Assembly (NCBI RefSeq): GCF_001902145.1
Contig: NZ_MRST01000022.1
Location: 62,001 to 126,000, forward strand
DNA length: 64,000 bases
Origin: Pseudomonas fluorescens
GTDB taxonomy: Bacteria > Pseudomonadota > Gammaproteobacteria > Pseudomonadales > Pseudomonadaceae
Direction: 5' to 3'
Part shown: one piece after another, positions 9,750 through 18,452 of the stretch
Numbering within the stretch: the stretch's first letter is position 1
How the letters are laid out: every line of letters starts with the position of its first letter
Made by a program: the position numbers and the translations under genes
Notes under the pieces: generated by a model
Told to the model about the DNA's origin: nothing
Databases searched by the model: none
The model's input: the letters and a program-made list of their open reading frames with translations, nothing else

Positions 9750-9768
9750 TGCTATTTCTGGAGGACCG

Positions 9769-12579
9769 ATGAGCCTGCCTGCTGCTTTCCTGAGCGACGT
9801 CGCACAACTAATCCCGCAAGATCGCCGCTTCGACGATCCACTTTCCACCCTCGCCTTCGGCACCGACGCCAGCTTCTACAGACTGATCCCACAGCTGGTG
9901 ATCCGCGTGGAGTCAGAAGACGAAGTGGTGACACTGCTGCAACTGGCCCAGCGCGACCGCGTGCCGGTGACCTTCCGTGCCGCAGGCACCAGCCTCTCGG
10001 GCCAGGCCATCAGCGACTCGGTGCTGATCGTGCTCGGTGACAATTGGAACCACCGTGAAATTCGCGGGCAAGGTGCACAGATACGCCTGCAACCCGGCGT
10101 CATCGGCGCCCAGGCCAATGTCTGGCTCGCACCGTTCGGGCGCAAGATCGGGCCGGACCCGGCATCCATCAATGCTTGCAAGATCGGCGGTATCGTCGCC
10201 AATAATGCCAGTGGCATGTGCTGCGGCACGGCGCAAAACACCTACCACACCCTGGCGGGCATTCGCCTGGTGCTGGCCGATGGCAGCCGCCTGGACACCG
10301 AAGATGCCACCAGCGTGCAAGCCTTCCGCCAGTCACATAGCGCACTGCTTGAACGCCTGGCCCTGCTGGGTCGCGAAACACGGGCAAATACTGAGCTGGC
10401 GGCAAAGATTCGCCACAAATACCGGCTGAAAAACACCACCGGCCTGTCACTCAATGCCTTGGTGGATTTCGATGACCCGCTGGATATCCTCAGCCACCTG
10501 CTGGTCGGCTCCGAGGGCACCCTGGGGTTTATCAGTGCGGTCACCTACGACACCGTGATCGATCACCCGAACAAAGCCTCAGCGCTGATCGTCTTCCCGG
10601 ATGTCGAAACCTGCTGCAACGCGGTCACCGTGCTGAAAACCCAGCCAGTCTCAGCGGTTGAACTGCTGGACCGACGCAGCATGCGCTCGGTGCAGGACAA
10701 ACCGGGCATGCCTGCTTTCGTACAGCACTTATCGGAAAATGCCTGCGCACTGCTGATCGAATCCCGCGCCGCTTCGCCATCGCTGCTGCACGAACAACTG
10801 ACGCGGATCATGGCGTCCCTGTCGGCGTTCCCCGTGGAGAAACAGGTCGACTTCACCGAAGACCCACTGGAAAACGCGCGCCTGTGGGCCATCCGCAAAG
10901 ACACCTTTCCGGCCGTAGGCGCCGTGCGCAAAACCGGCACCACCGTGATCATCGAAGACGTCACCTTCCCGGTAGAACAGCTGGCGATTGGCGTGAACCG
11001 CTTGATCGCACTGTTCGACAAACATCACTACGACGAAGCCATCCTTTTCGGACATGCCCTGGAAGGCAATCTGCACTTTGTGTTCACCCAAGGCTTCAAC
11101 AGCAGCGAAGAAGTCGCACGCTATCAAGCGTTCATGGACGACGTCGCGCAGCTGGTGGCCGTGGAGTTCGGTGGCTCGCTGAAGGCTGAACACGGCACCG
11201 GTCGCAATATGGCCCCTTTCGTCGAACTGGAATGGGGCAGCGACGCTTATCAACTGATGTGGCAGCTCAAGCGCCTGCTCGACCCCAACGCCATCCTCAA
11301 CCCGGACGTGGTACTCAGCGAAGACCCGCAGATCCACCTCAAACACCTCAAGCCGTTGCCCGCCGCCGATGAGCTTGTGGATAAGTGCATCGAGTGTGGC
11401 TTCTGCGAGCCGGTGTGCCCGTCAAAAGGCCTGACCCTGAGCCCGCGCCAGCGCATCGTGATCTGGCGCGACATCCAGGCCAAAAAACGCGCAGGCGTGG
11501 ACACCACCGAACTGGAAGCGGCCTACCACTACCAAGGCATCGACACCTGCGCCGCCACCGGCTTATGCGCGCAACGCTGCCCTGTAGGCATCAATACCGG
11601 CGACCTGGTGAAAAAACTGCGCAGCCGCGAGGCCGACCGTACGAAAACCGCCGACTGGCTCGCCAGCCATTTCGCCACCGCGCTGCAAGGTGCGCGCTTT
11701 ACCCTGCACGTCGCCAATGGCGCACGTATGCTGCTGGGTGCCCCACGGCTGGCCAAGCTCTCGAGCACGCTGACCAAGCTGTCCAAAGGGCAAATTCCGC
11801 AGTGGACCAACGCCATGCCACAGCCCGAAAAAGCCATCCGCTTCAGCCCGGCGGTGACGGACGCGCGCCCGCGTGTGGTTTACCTGGCCGCCTGCGTCTC
11901 CCGCGCCATGGGCCCGGCAGCCGGCGATAAAGAGCAAATGTCTCTGTACGACAAAACCCGCCAGCTGCTGGAAAAAGCCGGCTACCAGGTGGTCTTCCCC
12001 GACAACCAGGACAGTCTCTGCTGCGGCCAGCCCTTCGCGTCCAAAGGCTACGCCGAACAGGCCGAACACAAGCGCCAGGAACTGATCGGCGCCCTGCTCC
12101 ACGCCAGCCGTGGCGGCCTTGACCCCATCTACTGCGACACCAGCCCCTGCACCCTGCGCCTGGTGCAAGAGTTGGGAGAAACGCGCCTGGACCTCTACGA
12201 CCCCGTGCGCTTTATCCGCACCCACCTGATGGACCGCCTCGACTTCACGCCCCAGGAAGCGCCCATCGCCGTGCACGTCACCTGCAGCACCCAACACCTG
12301 GGCGAAAGCCAGGCACTGATCGAACTGGCGCGACGCTGCGCAAAAACCGTAGTGATCCCCGAAGGCATTCATTGCTGCGGCTTTGCCGGCGACAAAGGCT
12401 TCACCACACCGGAGCTCAACGCCCACTCCCTGCGCTCACTGAAGGACGCCGTGCACTATTGCAGCGAAGGCATCTCCACCAGCCGCACCTGCGAAATCGG
12501 CCTGAGCCAGCACGGTGGCATCGACTACCACGGCCTGGTCTACCTGGTAGACCGAGTCACCAGCGCCCGCACCCATTGA
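9769..12579 (+). CDS. FAD- and Fe-S-containing D-lactate dehydrogenase (LldE/Dld-II/YdiJ-like)
   Basis: NAD-independent D-2-hydroxyacid (D-lactate) oxidase feeding electrons to the membrane. The 936-residue protein is a fusion. It has a PCMH-type FAD domain (about residues 40-260, GTSLSGQAISDSVLIVLG and CKIGGIVANNASGMCCG) and an FAD-oxidase C domain (about 260-520). Two 4Fe-4S motifs follow, CIECGFCEPVCP (about 540) and GLCAQRCPVG (about 600). Two cysteine-rich CCG domains complete it (CCGQPF about 751, CCGFAGDKGF about 869). It is the second gene after lldP, so D-lactate is the best substrate guess; D-2-hydroxyglutarate is an alternative for this family. Confidence 0.88.
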   Translation: MSLPAAFLSDVAQLIPQDRRFDDPLSTLAFGTDASFYRLIPQLVIRVESEDEVVTLLQLAQRDRVPVTFRAAGTSLSGQAISDSVLIVLGDNWNHREIRGQGAQIRLQPGVIGAQANVWLAPFGRKIGPDPASINACKIGGIVANNASGMCCGTAQNTYHTLAGIRLVLADGSRLDTEDATSVQAFRQSHSALLERLALLGRETRANTELAAKIRHKYRLKNTTGLSLNALVDFDDPLDILSHLLVGSEGTLGFISAVTYDTVIDHPNKASALIVFPDVETCCNAVTVLKTQPVSAVELLDRRSMRSVQDKPGMPAFVQHLSENACALLIESRAASPSLLHEQLTRIMASLSAFPVEKQVDFTEDPLENARLWAIRKDTFPAVGAVRKTGTTVIIEDVTFPVEQLAIGVNRLIALFDKHHYDEAILFGHALEGNLHFVFTQGFNSSEEVARYQAFMDDVAQLVAVEFGGSLKAEHGTGRNMAPFVELEWGSDAYQLMWQLKRLLDPNAILNPDVVLSEDPQIHLKHLKPLPAADELVDKCIECGFCEPVCPSKGLTLSPRQRIVIWRDIQAKKRAGVDTTELEAAYHYQGIDTCAATGLCAQRCPVGINTGDLVKKLRSREADRTKTADWLASHFATALQGARFTLHVANGARMLLGAPRLAKLSSTLTKLSKGQIPQWTNAMPQPEKAIRFSPAVTDARPRVVYLAACVSRAMGPAAGDKEQMSLYDKTRQLLEKAGYQVVFPDNQDSLCCGQPFASKGYAEQAEHKRQELIGALLHASRGGLDPIYCDTSPCTLRLVQELGETRLDLYDPVRFIRTHLMDRLDFTPQEAPIAVHVTCSTQHLGESQALIELARRCAKTVVIPEGIHCCGFAGDKGFTTPELNAHSLRSLKDAVHYCSEGISTSRTCEIGLSQHGGIDYHGLVYLVDRVTSARTH

Positions 12580-12716
12580 CCCGGCAAAAAAAACAGAACC
12601 CTGGCGCGCTGGCGTAGTCATCTGCATAGGCCTGGATCATCGAGGCCCATGAGTGATGTCGCTGGCAGCGGTTGCACGCCAGCAGCGTCGAGCCCTTTTG
12701 CGCAAGGAGACACCCT

Positions 12717-12995
12717 ATGAAGCGTTCCGCTCTTGCTGGCGTGTTCATGACCGCTGCGATGCTCGCCTCCCCCGCTTTCGCTGCCGGTGACAAAGACCTA
12801 TGCGAAATCAACCTGAACAAAATCAACAACGGCAAGGCCCTGCTCGCCACCGACACCAGCGGTAAAAGTGGCGAAATAGACACCGCCCTTGCCCAAGCCA
12901 GGGCCGCCCACGCCGCAGGTGATGAGAAGAAGTGCATCGAAATCACCTCCAAGGCCCTGCAAGACCTGCAGAACAGCGAGAAAGGCGGCGAGTAA
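12717..12995 (+). CDS. Small secreted protein of unknown function
   Basis: A 92-residue protein with a clear Sec signal peptide (MKRSALAGVFMTAAMLASPAFA, cleavage after about residue 22) and a helical mature part of about 70 residues containing two cysteines (DLCEINLNK and KKCIEITSK). It is probably periplasmic with one disulfide. ATG 12717 is preceded by AAGGAGA at ideal spacing; an upstream in-frame ATG lacks one. Followed by a terminator and then ssrA. No function recognised. Confidence 0.8.
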   Translation: MKRSALAGVFMTAAMLASPAFAAGDKDLCEINLNKINNGKALLATDTSGKSGEIDTALAQARAAHAAGDEKKCIEITSKALQDLQNSEKGGE

Positions 12996-13000
12996 GCGGC

Positions 13001-13024
13001 AAGGCCAACCTTCGGGTTGGCCTT
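13001..13024 (+). terminator. Terminator between the small secreted protein gene and ssrA
   Basis: AAGGCCAACC / GGTTGGCCTT stem with a TTCG tetraloop. There is no long T-run, but the stem is 10 bp and GC-rich. Confidence 0.7.
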
Positions 13025-13089
13025 CCGTGACGGTTTGGCGTACACTACACAGGCTTGTCACTCACTGAGAAACAACGAGTTACAAGCAC

Positions 13090-13486
13090 GGGGCCGTTTA
13101 GGATTCGACGCCGGTCGCGAAACTTTAGGTGCATGCCGAGTTGGTAACAGAACTCGTAAATCCACTGTTGCAACTTCTTATAGTTGCCAATGACGAAAAC
13201 TACGGCCAGGAATTCGCTCTCGCTGCGTAAGCAGCCTTAGCCCTGAGCTTCTGGTACCTTCGGGTCCAGCAATCACCAGGGGATGTCTGTAAACCCAAAG
13301 TGATTGTCATATAGAACAGAATCGCCGTGCAGTACGTTGTGGACGAAGCGGCTAAAACTTACACAACTCGCCCAAAGCACCCTGCCCTTCGGGTCGCTGA
13401 GGGTTAACTTAATAGAAACGGCTACGCATGTAGTACCGACAGCGGAGTACTGGCGGACGGGGGTTCAAATCCCCCCGGCTCCACCA
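13090..13486 (+). ncRNA. ssrA: tmRNA (10Sa RNA)
   Basis: Transfer-messenger RNA that rescues stalled ribosomes and tags the nascent chain for proteolysis. The 5' end (GGGGCCGTTTAGGATTCGAC) and 3' end (GGGTTCAAATCCCCCCGG...CTCCACCA) form the tRNA-Ala-like domain. The internal reading frame at 13186-13230 encodes ANDENYGQEFALAA followed by TAA, a pseudomonad-type degradation tag. The total of 397 bases is normal. The 3' end is the integration site of the genomic island that follows. Partner of smpB in this window. Confidence 0.98.
13473..13486 (+). repeat. attL core: 3' end of ssrA
   Basis: CCCCGGCTCCACCA forms the 3' end of ssrA. An imperfect copy, one base shorter, is found at 52696-52708 at the other end of the island. 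Each copy is followed after the same 11-base interval by a near-identical terminator hairpin. Confidence 0.75.
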
Positions 13487-13497
13487 AATACACATCT

Positions 13498-13523
13498 AAA
13501 GACGTCCACGGACGTCTTTTTTT
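13498..13523 (+). terminator. ssrA terminator (left copy)
   Basis: AAAGACGTCC / GGACGTCTTT stem with AC loop followed by TTTT, 11 bases after the CCA end. A second, nearly identical copy stands at 52720-52745. Confidence 0.85.
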
Positions 13524-13670
13524 GTGCCTAAAACCCAGCAAATACGGGGCTTTCAGCACAATCAAGATCCGTCAGCGTCCATAGACATCCATGCAAACGT
13601 GTATTCCAAGTGGTATTCCAAGCTCCCAACTGGTAATTTTTGGAATACACAAACAGCATTGGAATACACC

Positions 13671-14931
13671 ATGTGCGCCCAAGCCACGCGGCTTTCAGAC
13701 ATGAAAGTCAAAGCAGCCAAGCCTAAAGAAAAGGACTACACGCTCACGGATGGCAACGGCCTTCAAATGCGAGTGAGAATCAATGGATTCTAGGCTTTGG
13801 AATTTTAACTATATCCATCCCGTGACCAAAAAACGGATCAACATGGGATTGGGTACCTTTCCCGAAGTCAGCCTGGCCCAAGCGCGAAAACGGACTGTTG
13901 AGGCCAGGGAGCTTGTCGCCCAAGGACTAGATCCGAAAGAGCAGCGTGATGTTCAGCGCCTGGTAGAAAAAGCCGCGACAGAGCACACGTTTCAAAACGT
14001 GGCGAAGGCATGGTTCGATCTGAAGAAAGACTCGGTGACTGCTGCCTACGCTGAAGATATCTGGCGCTCGCTCACTCTCCACATTTTCCCGGACCTAGGC
14101 TCAACCCCAATTTCCGCAATCAGAGCCCCTAAGGTCATCAATTTGCTCAGGCCTCTTGAGACCAAAGGTAGCTTGGAAACCGTTAAAAGGCTGACCCAGC
14201 GCCTTAACGAGATCATGACTTACGGGGTAAATTACGGGCTCATCCATGCCAACCCCCTTAGCGGGATTCGCTCGGTCTTTAAGAAGCCAAAAAAGAAAAA
14301 TATGGCCACACTGCCTCCCGATGAGCTAAATGAGCTCATGGTGGCAATAGCCAATGCCAGCATCAAAAGAACAACGCGTTGCCTAATCGAATGGCAGCTC
14401 CACACTATGACCCGACCAGCAGAGGCCGCGACCACCCGCTGGGCAGACATCGACTTCGATAAGAAGATCTGGACGATCCCAGCGGAGCGCATGAAGAAGC
14501 GTCGCACACACTTTATCCCGCTTACGGAGCAGGCTCTGGCACTGCTAGAGGCTATCAAGCCTTACAGTGGAAACAGGGACTATGTGTTTCCTGCAGACCG
14601 GAACCCTCGCACCCACTGCAACAGCCAGACCGCCAACATGGCGCTGAAGCGAATGGGTTTCGAAGGGCGCCTGGTAAGTCATGGCATGCGCTCAATGGCC
14701 AGTACCATTCTCAATGAACATGGCGACTGGGATCCAGAATTGATCGAAGTAGCACTTGCCCACGTCGACAAAGACGAAGTGCGCAGCGCCTACAACCGAG
14801 CAGATTACATTGAGCGCAGACGGCCCATGATGAACTGGTGGAGCGACCACATTCAACAAGCTGCCACTGGTAGCCTGTCCGTCTCGGCATTTCAAACAAC
14901 CCGAGGTTTGAAAGTTGTATCGATACGCTAA
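13671..14931 (+). pseudogene. P4-type tyrosine integrase, disrupted by a +1 frameshift
   Basis: Site-specific recombinase of the P4/DUF4102 family that would insert the island at ssrA. The first frame (13671-13793) encodes MCAQATRLSDMKVKAAKPKEK and the DUF4102 start up to RVRINGF, then stops. The second frame (from about 13783 to 14931) continues at SRLWNFNYIHPVTKKR. Removing one T near 13789 (GGATTCTAGG read as GGA TCT AGG) restores a ~419-residue protein of normal length. Catalytic residues are present in the second frame: Arg in HTMTRPAEAATTRW, HGMRS (HxxR) and the C-terminal Tyr in EVRSAYNRADYIERRR. Either a real inactivating mutation or a sequencing error. Confidence 0.85.
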
Positions 14932-14969
14932 CCAATCAATATTTAGTATTAGCCGTAACGGGGCGTTTT

Positions 14970-14985
14970 CGACCGGTAGCGGTCG
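14970..14985. terminator. Small hairpin between integrase and kinase genes
   Basis: CGACCG / CGGTCG stem with a GTAG loop in the 105-base gap between convergent genes. It could terminate either side; there is no long T-run. Confidence 0.35.
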
Positions 14986-15036
14986 GCAGAAAATGGCAAT
15001 AAGCATTCGCTAGCCAAGTTAAGCTGAAGGTTGGGT

Positions 15037-16710
15037 CTATTTTACGCAGGCTCGTAATAAGCCAAGCCCCATAATTATAATGAACAACCAGCCAACCCAA
15101 TCTATTCCTGAAGATCGTTTTGGAGTACTTACTGGCCTCGGCGCAGGAGAGCTTTGCCATTGAGTAGACGCTTGAGGAGCGCTTGTCGTCTGACGAGCAG
15201 CCTGAGACGCCTGAGCTTGCATCTTTTCAAGTAGCTGCTGGTTCGAGCTTTTCGGGGGAGGCACATTCGGAGGCGCGGTCTGAATAGGAGTAACTGAAGC
15301 AACCCGCCCCTTCCCCATACTCGAAAGTACGTCAGCGTTTCGACTCGGGGTGGAATTGACCACGGGCGAAAGGCCAAAGCTACGAAGTCGGAATTGCGCT
15401 TCCTGCTCCGGCAACTGTTGTATCTGACCAGATGCTGTAATCGTTAGTGAAAGGTGCGTGTAACTAACCGCTTTGGCCTGTCCTTTGTAAGGAGGATCAA
15501 CCAACCCTGTTACTGACAGCCAGCGTCCCACCCAGGATTTATCGGGTACATTCGATCCGATTGCTTTCATCCCGTCAGACCAAATGGCTAGCTTGACGGC
15601 TTGCCCACGCCAGTCAGAAAAGTTCACAAAAACATACGGTTTTTTATTAGCTCCCCACCCAGTTCGAACAGAGTGAATCTGTCCAATAAGTTCGATGCGG
15701 CTGCCTACCTGGGCAAGCACCTGAACATATTTTGTTGCGTCGCAGACTAGGTAAGCACCTTGATATCCAACCGCGGATGGAGTGGCCTTTTGCTGGAATG
15801 TAATCGCCCCGCCGACGACTCCTTTGTCCTGAAGAAAATCCGCAAGCGTCGGAACGTTTTGAAATTCTCCTACGACCACTCTAGCGAGATTTTTAGCGTG
15901 ACTTGCCACGCTAGGAAGCTTTAGAACCTCACCAAAAATGATTGAAGAGCCAGGATCAAGAAAGTCATTTCGCCGAAACACTACAGCGCTAGGTTCTGAA
16001 CGAGATACACCCCACAGCGAAGGGGAAACTGCAAGGGCCTGAAGGGCAACATCCAACGTGAGGAACGAGAAGCGGTCGAGCTTCTGATTGAAATCTTTAG
16101 CCGTTCGCTTTGGATGCTGAAAGTTGACTTGCCCCAATTCGGTAGCAGCCGCCCCCTGAAACCCTTCTACGAACATTCCGTCGTAGTCAATTAGCTGCAC
16201 GGTGCCGCCGTCTGCGCTAACCATGACGTTTTCGGGCTGGATGTCACCATGAGCGATCTGGTTCTGCTCAAGAAACCCAGCCAGCTTGGCGAGAGCTTGT
16301 CGTAAACGTTGGAGTGCTTGAGTGTTTTGATGCTCGCCTTCTAGGAACTCAGCCAGAGTACGCCCTTGCGCCCATGCCATCTTGACTATGGGATACGTCG
16401 ATCCTTGTATGCGAATTCCATTCGGGATGAAATCGAAGGGCAAAAAATAAGGACTGGCCAATTGCTTGATTCGCGCGGAGATCGCTTTATAGCGCTGCTC
16501 CAGCTCTCTTGACTCCTTGTGGAAACAACGAAGTGCAAACCTCTTGCCCGCTAAATCCACGATATAAGTCAACGCAAATCCGCCGCACAAAGCCAAGGGC
16601 AGACCCAATCCGGAGGTTTTCAATCGGCCATGTTTCAACTCAGCGTCTTGCAGTACTAACTGCGGGGACTGCAAGGCCTCGTTGTATTGTTCTAAGGTTG
16701 GGTATGCCAT
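15037..16710 (-). CDS. Kinase-like protein with OB-fold-like region and C-terminal membrane anchor
   Basis: Third gene of a VWA/PP2C/kinase triad (TerY-P type). The 557 residues contain a protein-kinase-like fold with catalytic loop HGDIQPENV (154-162) and DYDG (175-178) in place of DFG, so activity is plausible. Residues about 310-430 (ELIGQIHSVRTGWG, KLAIWSDGMK, RWLSVTGLVDP) look like an OB-fold domain. A Ser/Gln/Pro-rich linker (about 450-530) follows, and a final hydrophobic helix (WVGWLFIIIMGLGLLRAC) would anchor it to the membrane. The start lies 3 bases after the phosphatase stop codon. No substrate can be named. OB-fold assignment is from pattern only. Confidence 0.8.
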   Translation of the reverse strand: MAYPTLEQYNEALQSPQLVLQDAELKHGRLKTSGLGLPLALCGGFALTYIVDLAGKRFALRCFHKESRELEQRYKAISARIKQLASPYFLPFDFIPNGIRIQGSTYPIVKMAWAQGRTLAEFLEGEHQNTQALQRLRQALAKLAGFLEQNQIAHGDIQPENVMVSADGGTVQLIDYDGMFVEGFQGAAATELGQVNFQHPKRTAKDFNQKLDRFSFLTLDVALQALAVSPSLWGVSRSEPSAVVFRRNDFLDPGSSIIFGEVLKLPSVASHAKNLARVVVGEFQNVPTLADFLQDKGVVGGAITFQQKATPSAVGYQGAYLVCDATKYVQVLAQVGSRIELIGQIHSVRTGWGANKKPYVFVNFSDWRGQAVKLAIWSDGMKAIGSNVPDKSWVGRWLSVTGLVDPPYKGQAKAVSYTHLSLTITASGQIQQLPEQEAQFRLRSFGLSPVVNSTPSRNADVLSSMGKGRVASVTPIQTAPPNVPPPKSSNQQLLEKMQAQASQAARQTTSAPQASTQWQSSPAPRPVSTPKRSSGIDWVGWLFIIIMGLGLLRACVK

Positions 16711-16713
16711 GGT

Positions 16714-17451
16714 TTACGTCAAACTGTTGAGAGTAACGATAATCAAGGTGGTGTCATCTCTGCGCATTGCACCGGAGGCTCGCTCTTCCTCTACCAGCTC
16801 AAGAAAAGCCTGTTGATCCCTGATTCCACTAAGCCGCTCAAAGGCATCCGAATAGCCCTGCTCTTGACGATGCAGTAGCCAAGCTCCCAGCGCATCGGTC
16901 ATGCAAAGAAGCAAACATGCTTCCTGCTGGTCGTAACTCCACTCCCTTTGACTCCAAGGCCCTTGGTCGCCGATAGCCACTTCTGCATTCAGTGCACTGC
17001 GAGTAGCTAAGAGAGTTGGCTTCTCTGTGAACTGATCAGCACATACGTAAGGGACGGTTTCAATTTCACCATTTTCATTGCACCAAGCGACAAGGCTATC
17101 GCCTAAGGTCGTCACTGTTACCGTTTTGCGATCATGATCATTCTGTGCAATCACCAACGTGGCGAAGCTGCCACGCTCGTAAGCAGCTGCTTTAGACCAA
17201 GATAAAGTTTGAGGATCGTGAAGCAGCCCATATGCCTGAATACACAAACCAAGCTGTTCGTCCGACGGATCAGAGCCTAGAAACTGATCCACCACCAAGT
17301 TCGCCCAGCTACTCGCATCGAAGGACTCCGAGGCGCCATCTGATAGCACCACACGCCCCCTATCCTGAGCAATACGGTAAGCGTCCTCGTTATCATCTGG
17401 CGCATCGAGGTGCTTGGCTACCGTCCCGTCAAAGAGGATTCGGAATGTCAT
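16714..17451 (-). CDS. PP2C-type Ser/Thr phosphatase
   Basis: Metal-dependent phosphatase, presumably reversing the action of the adjacent kinase. The 245 residues show the PP2C motifs in order: DDNEDAYRI, VVLSDGASESF, TTLGDSLVAW, CMTDALGAW and a C-terminal RRDDTTLIIVTL. All metal-binding aspartates are visible. Starts 2 bases after the VWA gene stop and ends 3 bases before the kinase start, so the three are almost certainly co-translated. Similar triads accompany tellurite/stress and defence loci in other bacteria. Confidence 0.88.
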   Translation of the reverse strand: MTFRILFDGTVAKHLDAPDDNEDAYRIAQDRGRVVLSDGASESFDASSWANLVVDQFLGSDPSDEQLGLCIQAYGLLHDPQTLSWSKAAAYERGSFATLVIAQNDHDRKTVTVTTLGDSLVAWCNENGEIETVPYVCADQFTEKPTLLATRSALNAEVAIGDQGPWSQREWSYDQQEACLLLCMTDALGAWLLHRQEQGYSDAFERLSGIRDQQAFLELVEEERASGAMRRDDTTLIIVTLNSLT

Positions 17452-17453
17452 GG

Positions 17454-18287
17454 TCAGCGCAACTGAGCTGCCCGAGTACCGATATCGAAGAAGTCGACAA
17501 TTTCGGCGATATCACCGTTAAAAACGAAACCCCGAGATTCCATGGTTGCGTTAATACCCTTCTCTTCTGCAACTTTATGAAGATGAATAGGCAGGGGGCT
17601 GGACATACGGAACAACAATTTTGCGTAGTTATCGCTCAAGCCCGCGTCAGAGGAAGGAAATTTAACCGGATCTCCCCCACTAGTACTCACGTGCAGGTTG
17701 AACAACAGAACGTTTCCATCGCTGGTGCTGATTTGTTGGAGTTGCTGAGCAAGCCCCTCGGGATCCCCATCAGTCGATTCACCATCCGTAACATGCAAAA
17801 CGGTTGGAGGGTAGCTGTCCGGATGGGCATCACACCATGCAACCAACTGCTCCGCTGCGGTTGTGATTGCATTGCACATAGGGGTGCCGCCTCCGGCTTT
17901 GGGCTCGAACCACACCGGAAACTTGATGGACTGGTCTACCAAACCGCCTGCTCCGTCATCAACCCGTTTGACCCGGTCTTCAACGCGCAAAGGATGAGCT
18001 TCAATCTGAGAAATCGGGTTCAAAACCGTCCCCGAAAGCGCCCCCGACAAGCCGTTCTCAGCAATAGCACCGGAGTAGCCCAAGACACCAACCTCGAAAT
18101 AATCACGAGTACCTTCGGACTTTGTGCAGCGGGTAATCAACGTGGCAAAAGTACGATTTAGAACATCCGCCACGAACTGAGCTTTCGACTTCCCATTTGT
18201 CATGGTGTCTTGCATTGACCCGGACTGGTCAACCAGGAACAGGAATGCAGTAGGACTGGTACGGCTAATCTCGGCGCTATAGCTCAT
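17454..18287 (-). CDS. VWA-domain protein (TerY-like)
   Basis: von Willebrand factor A protein, 277 residues, first gene of the triad. The MIDAS motif is intact: DQSGS (20-24), a downstream conserved threonine region and HVTDGEST. TerY-like proteins scaffold phospho-signalling complexes. A 165-base gap separates it from the end of rdrB on the same strand, so it may be read through from the RADAR operon or have its own promoter. The final stretch (NGDIAEIVDFFDIGTRAAQ) is typical of TerY relatives. Confidence 0.86.
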   Translation of the reverse strand: MSYSAEISRTSPTAFLFLVDQSGSMQDTMTNGKSKAQFVADVLNRTFATLITRCTKSEGTRDYFEVGVLGYSGAIAENGLSGALSGTVLNPISQIEAHPLRVEDRVKRVDDGAGGLVDQSIKFPVWFEPKAGGGTPMCNAITTAAEQLVAWCDAHPDSYPPTVLHVTDGESTDGDPEGLAQQLQQISTSDGNVLLFNLHVSTSGGDPVKFPSSDAGLSDNYAKLLFRMSSPLPIHLHKVAEEKGINATMESRGFVFNGDIAEIVDFFDIGTRAAQLR

Positions 18288-18452
18288 GTAACCCTCATTG
18301 GTAATCTACTCTCCAGAATACGATCATATAGCATTTTGAAATCATCCTGGAATCACGAAATTTCTGAGACTTGGATTCCAAGAGCGACTAATGAATCTTC
18401 AGAGCACAATCTGTCGCTGGTAGATTGGTGTCTGAAGCGACGATTCGCCCGC

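Noticed and set aside
11563-12426. 287-residue open frame opposite the D-lactate dehydrogenase
   Set aside because: Antisense shadow of the CCG-domain region.
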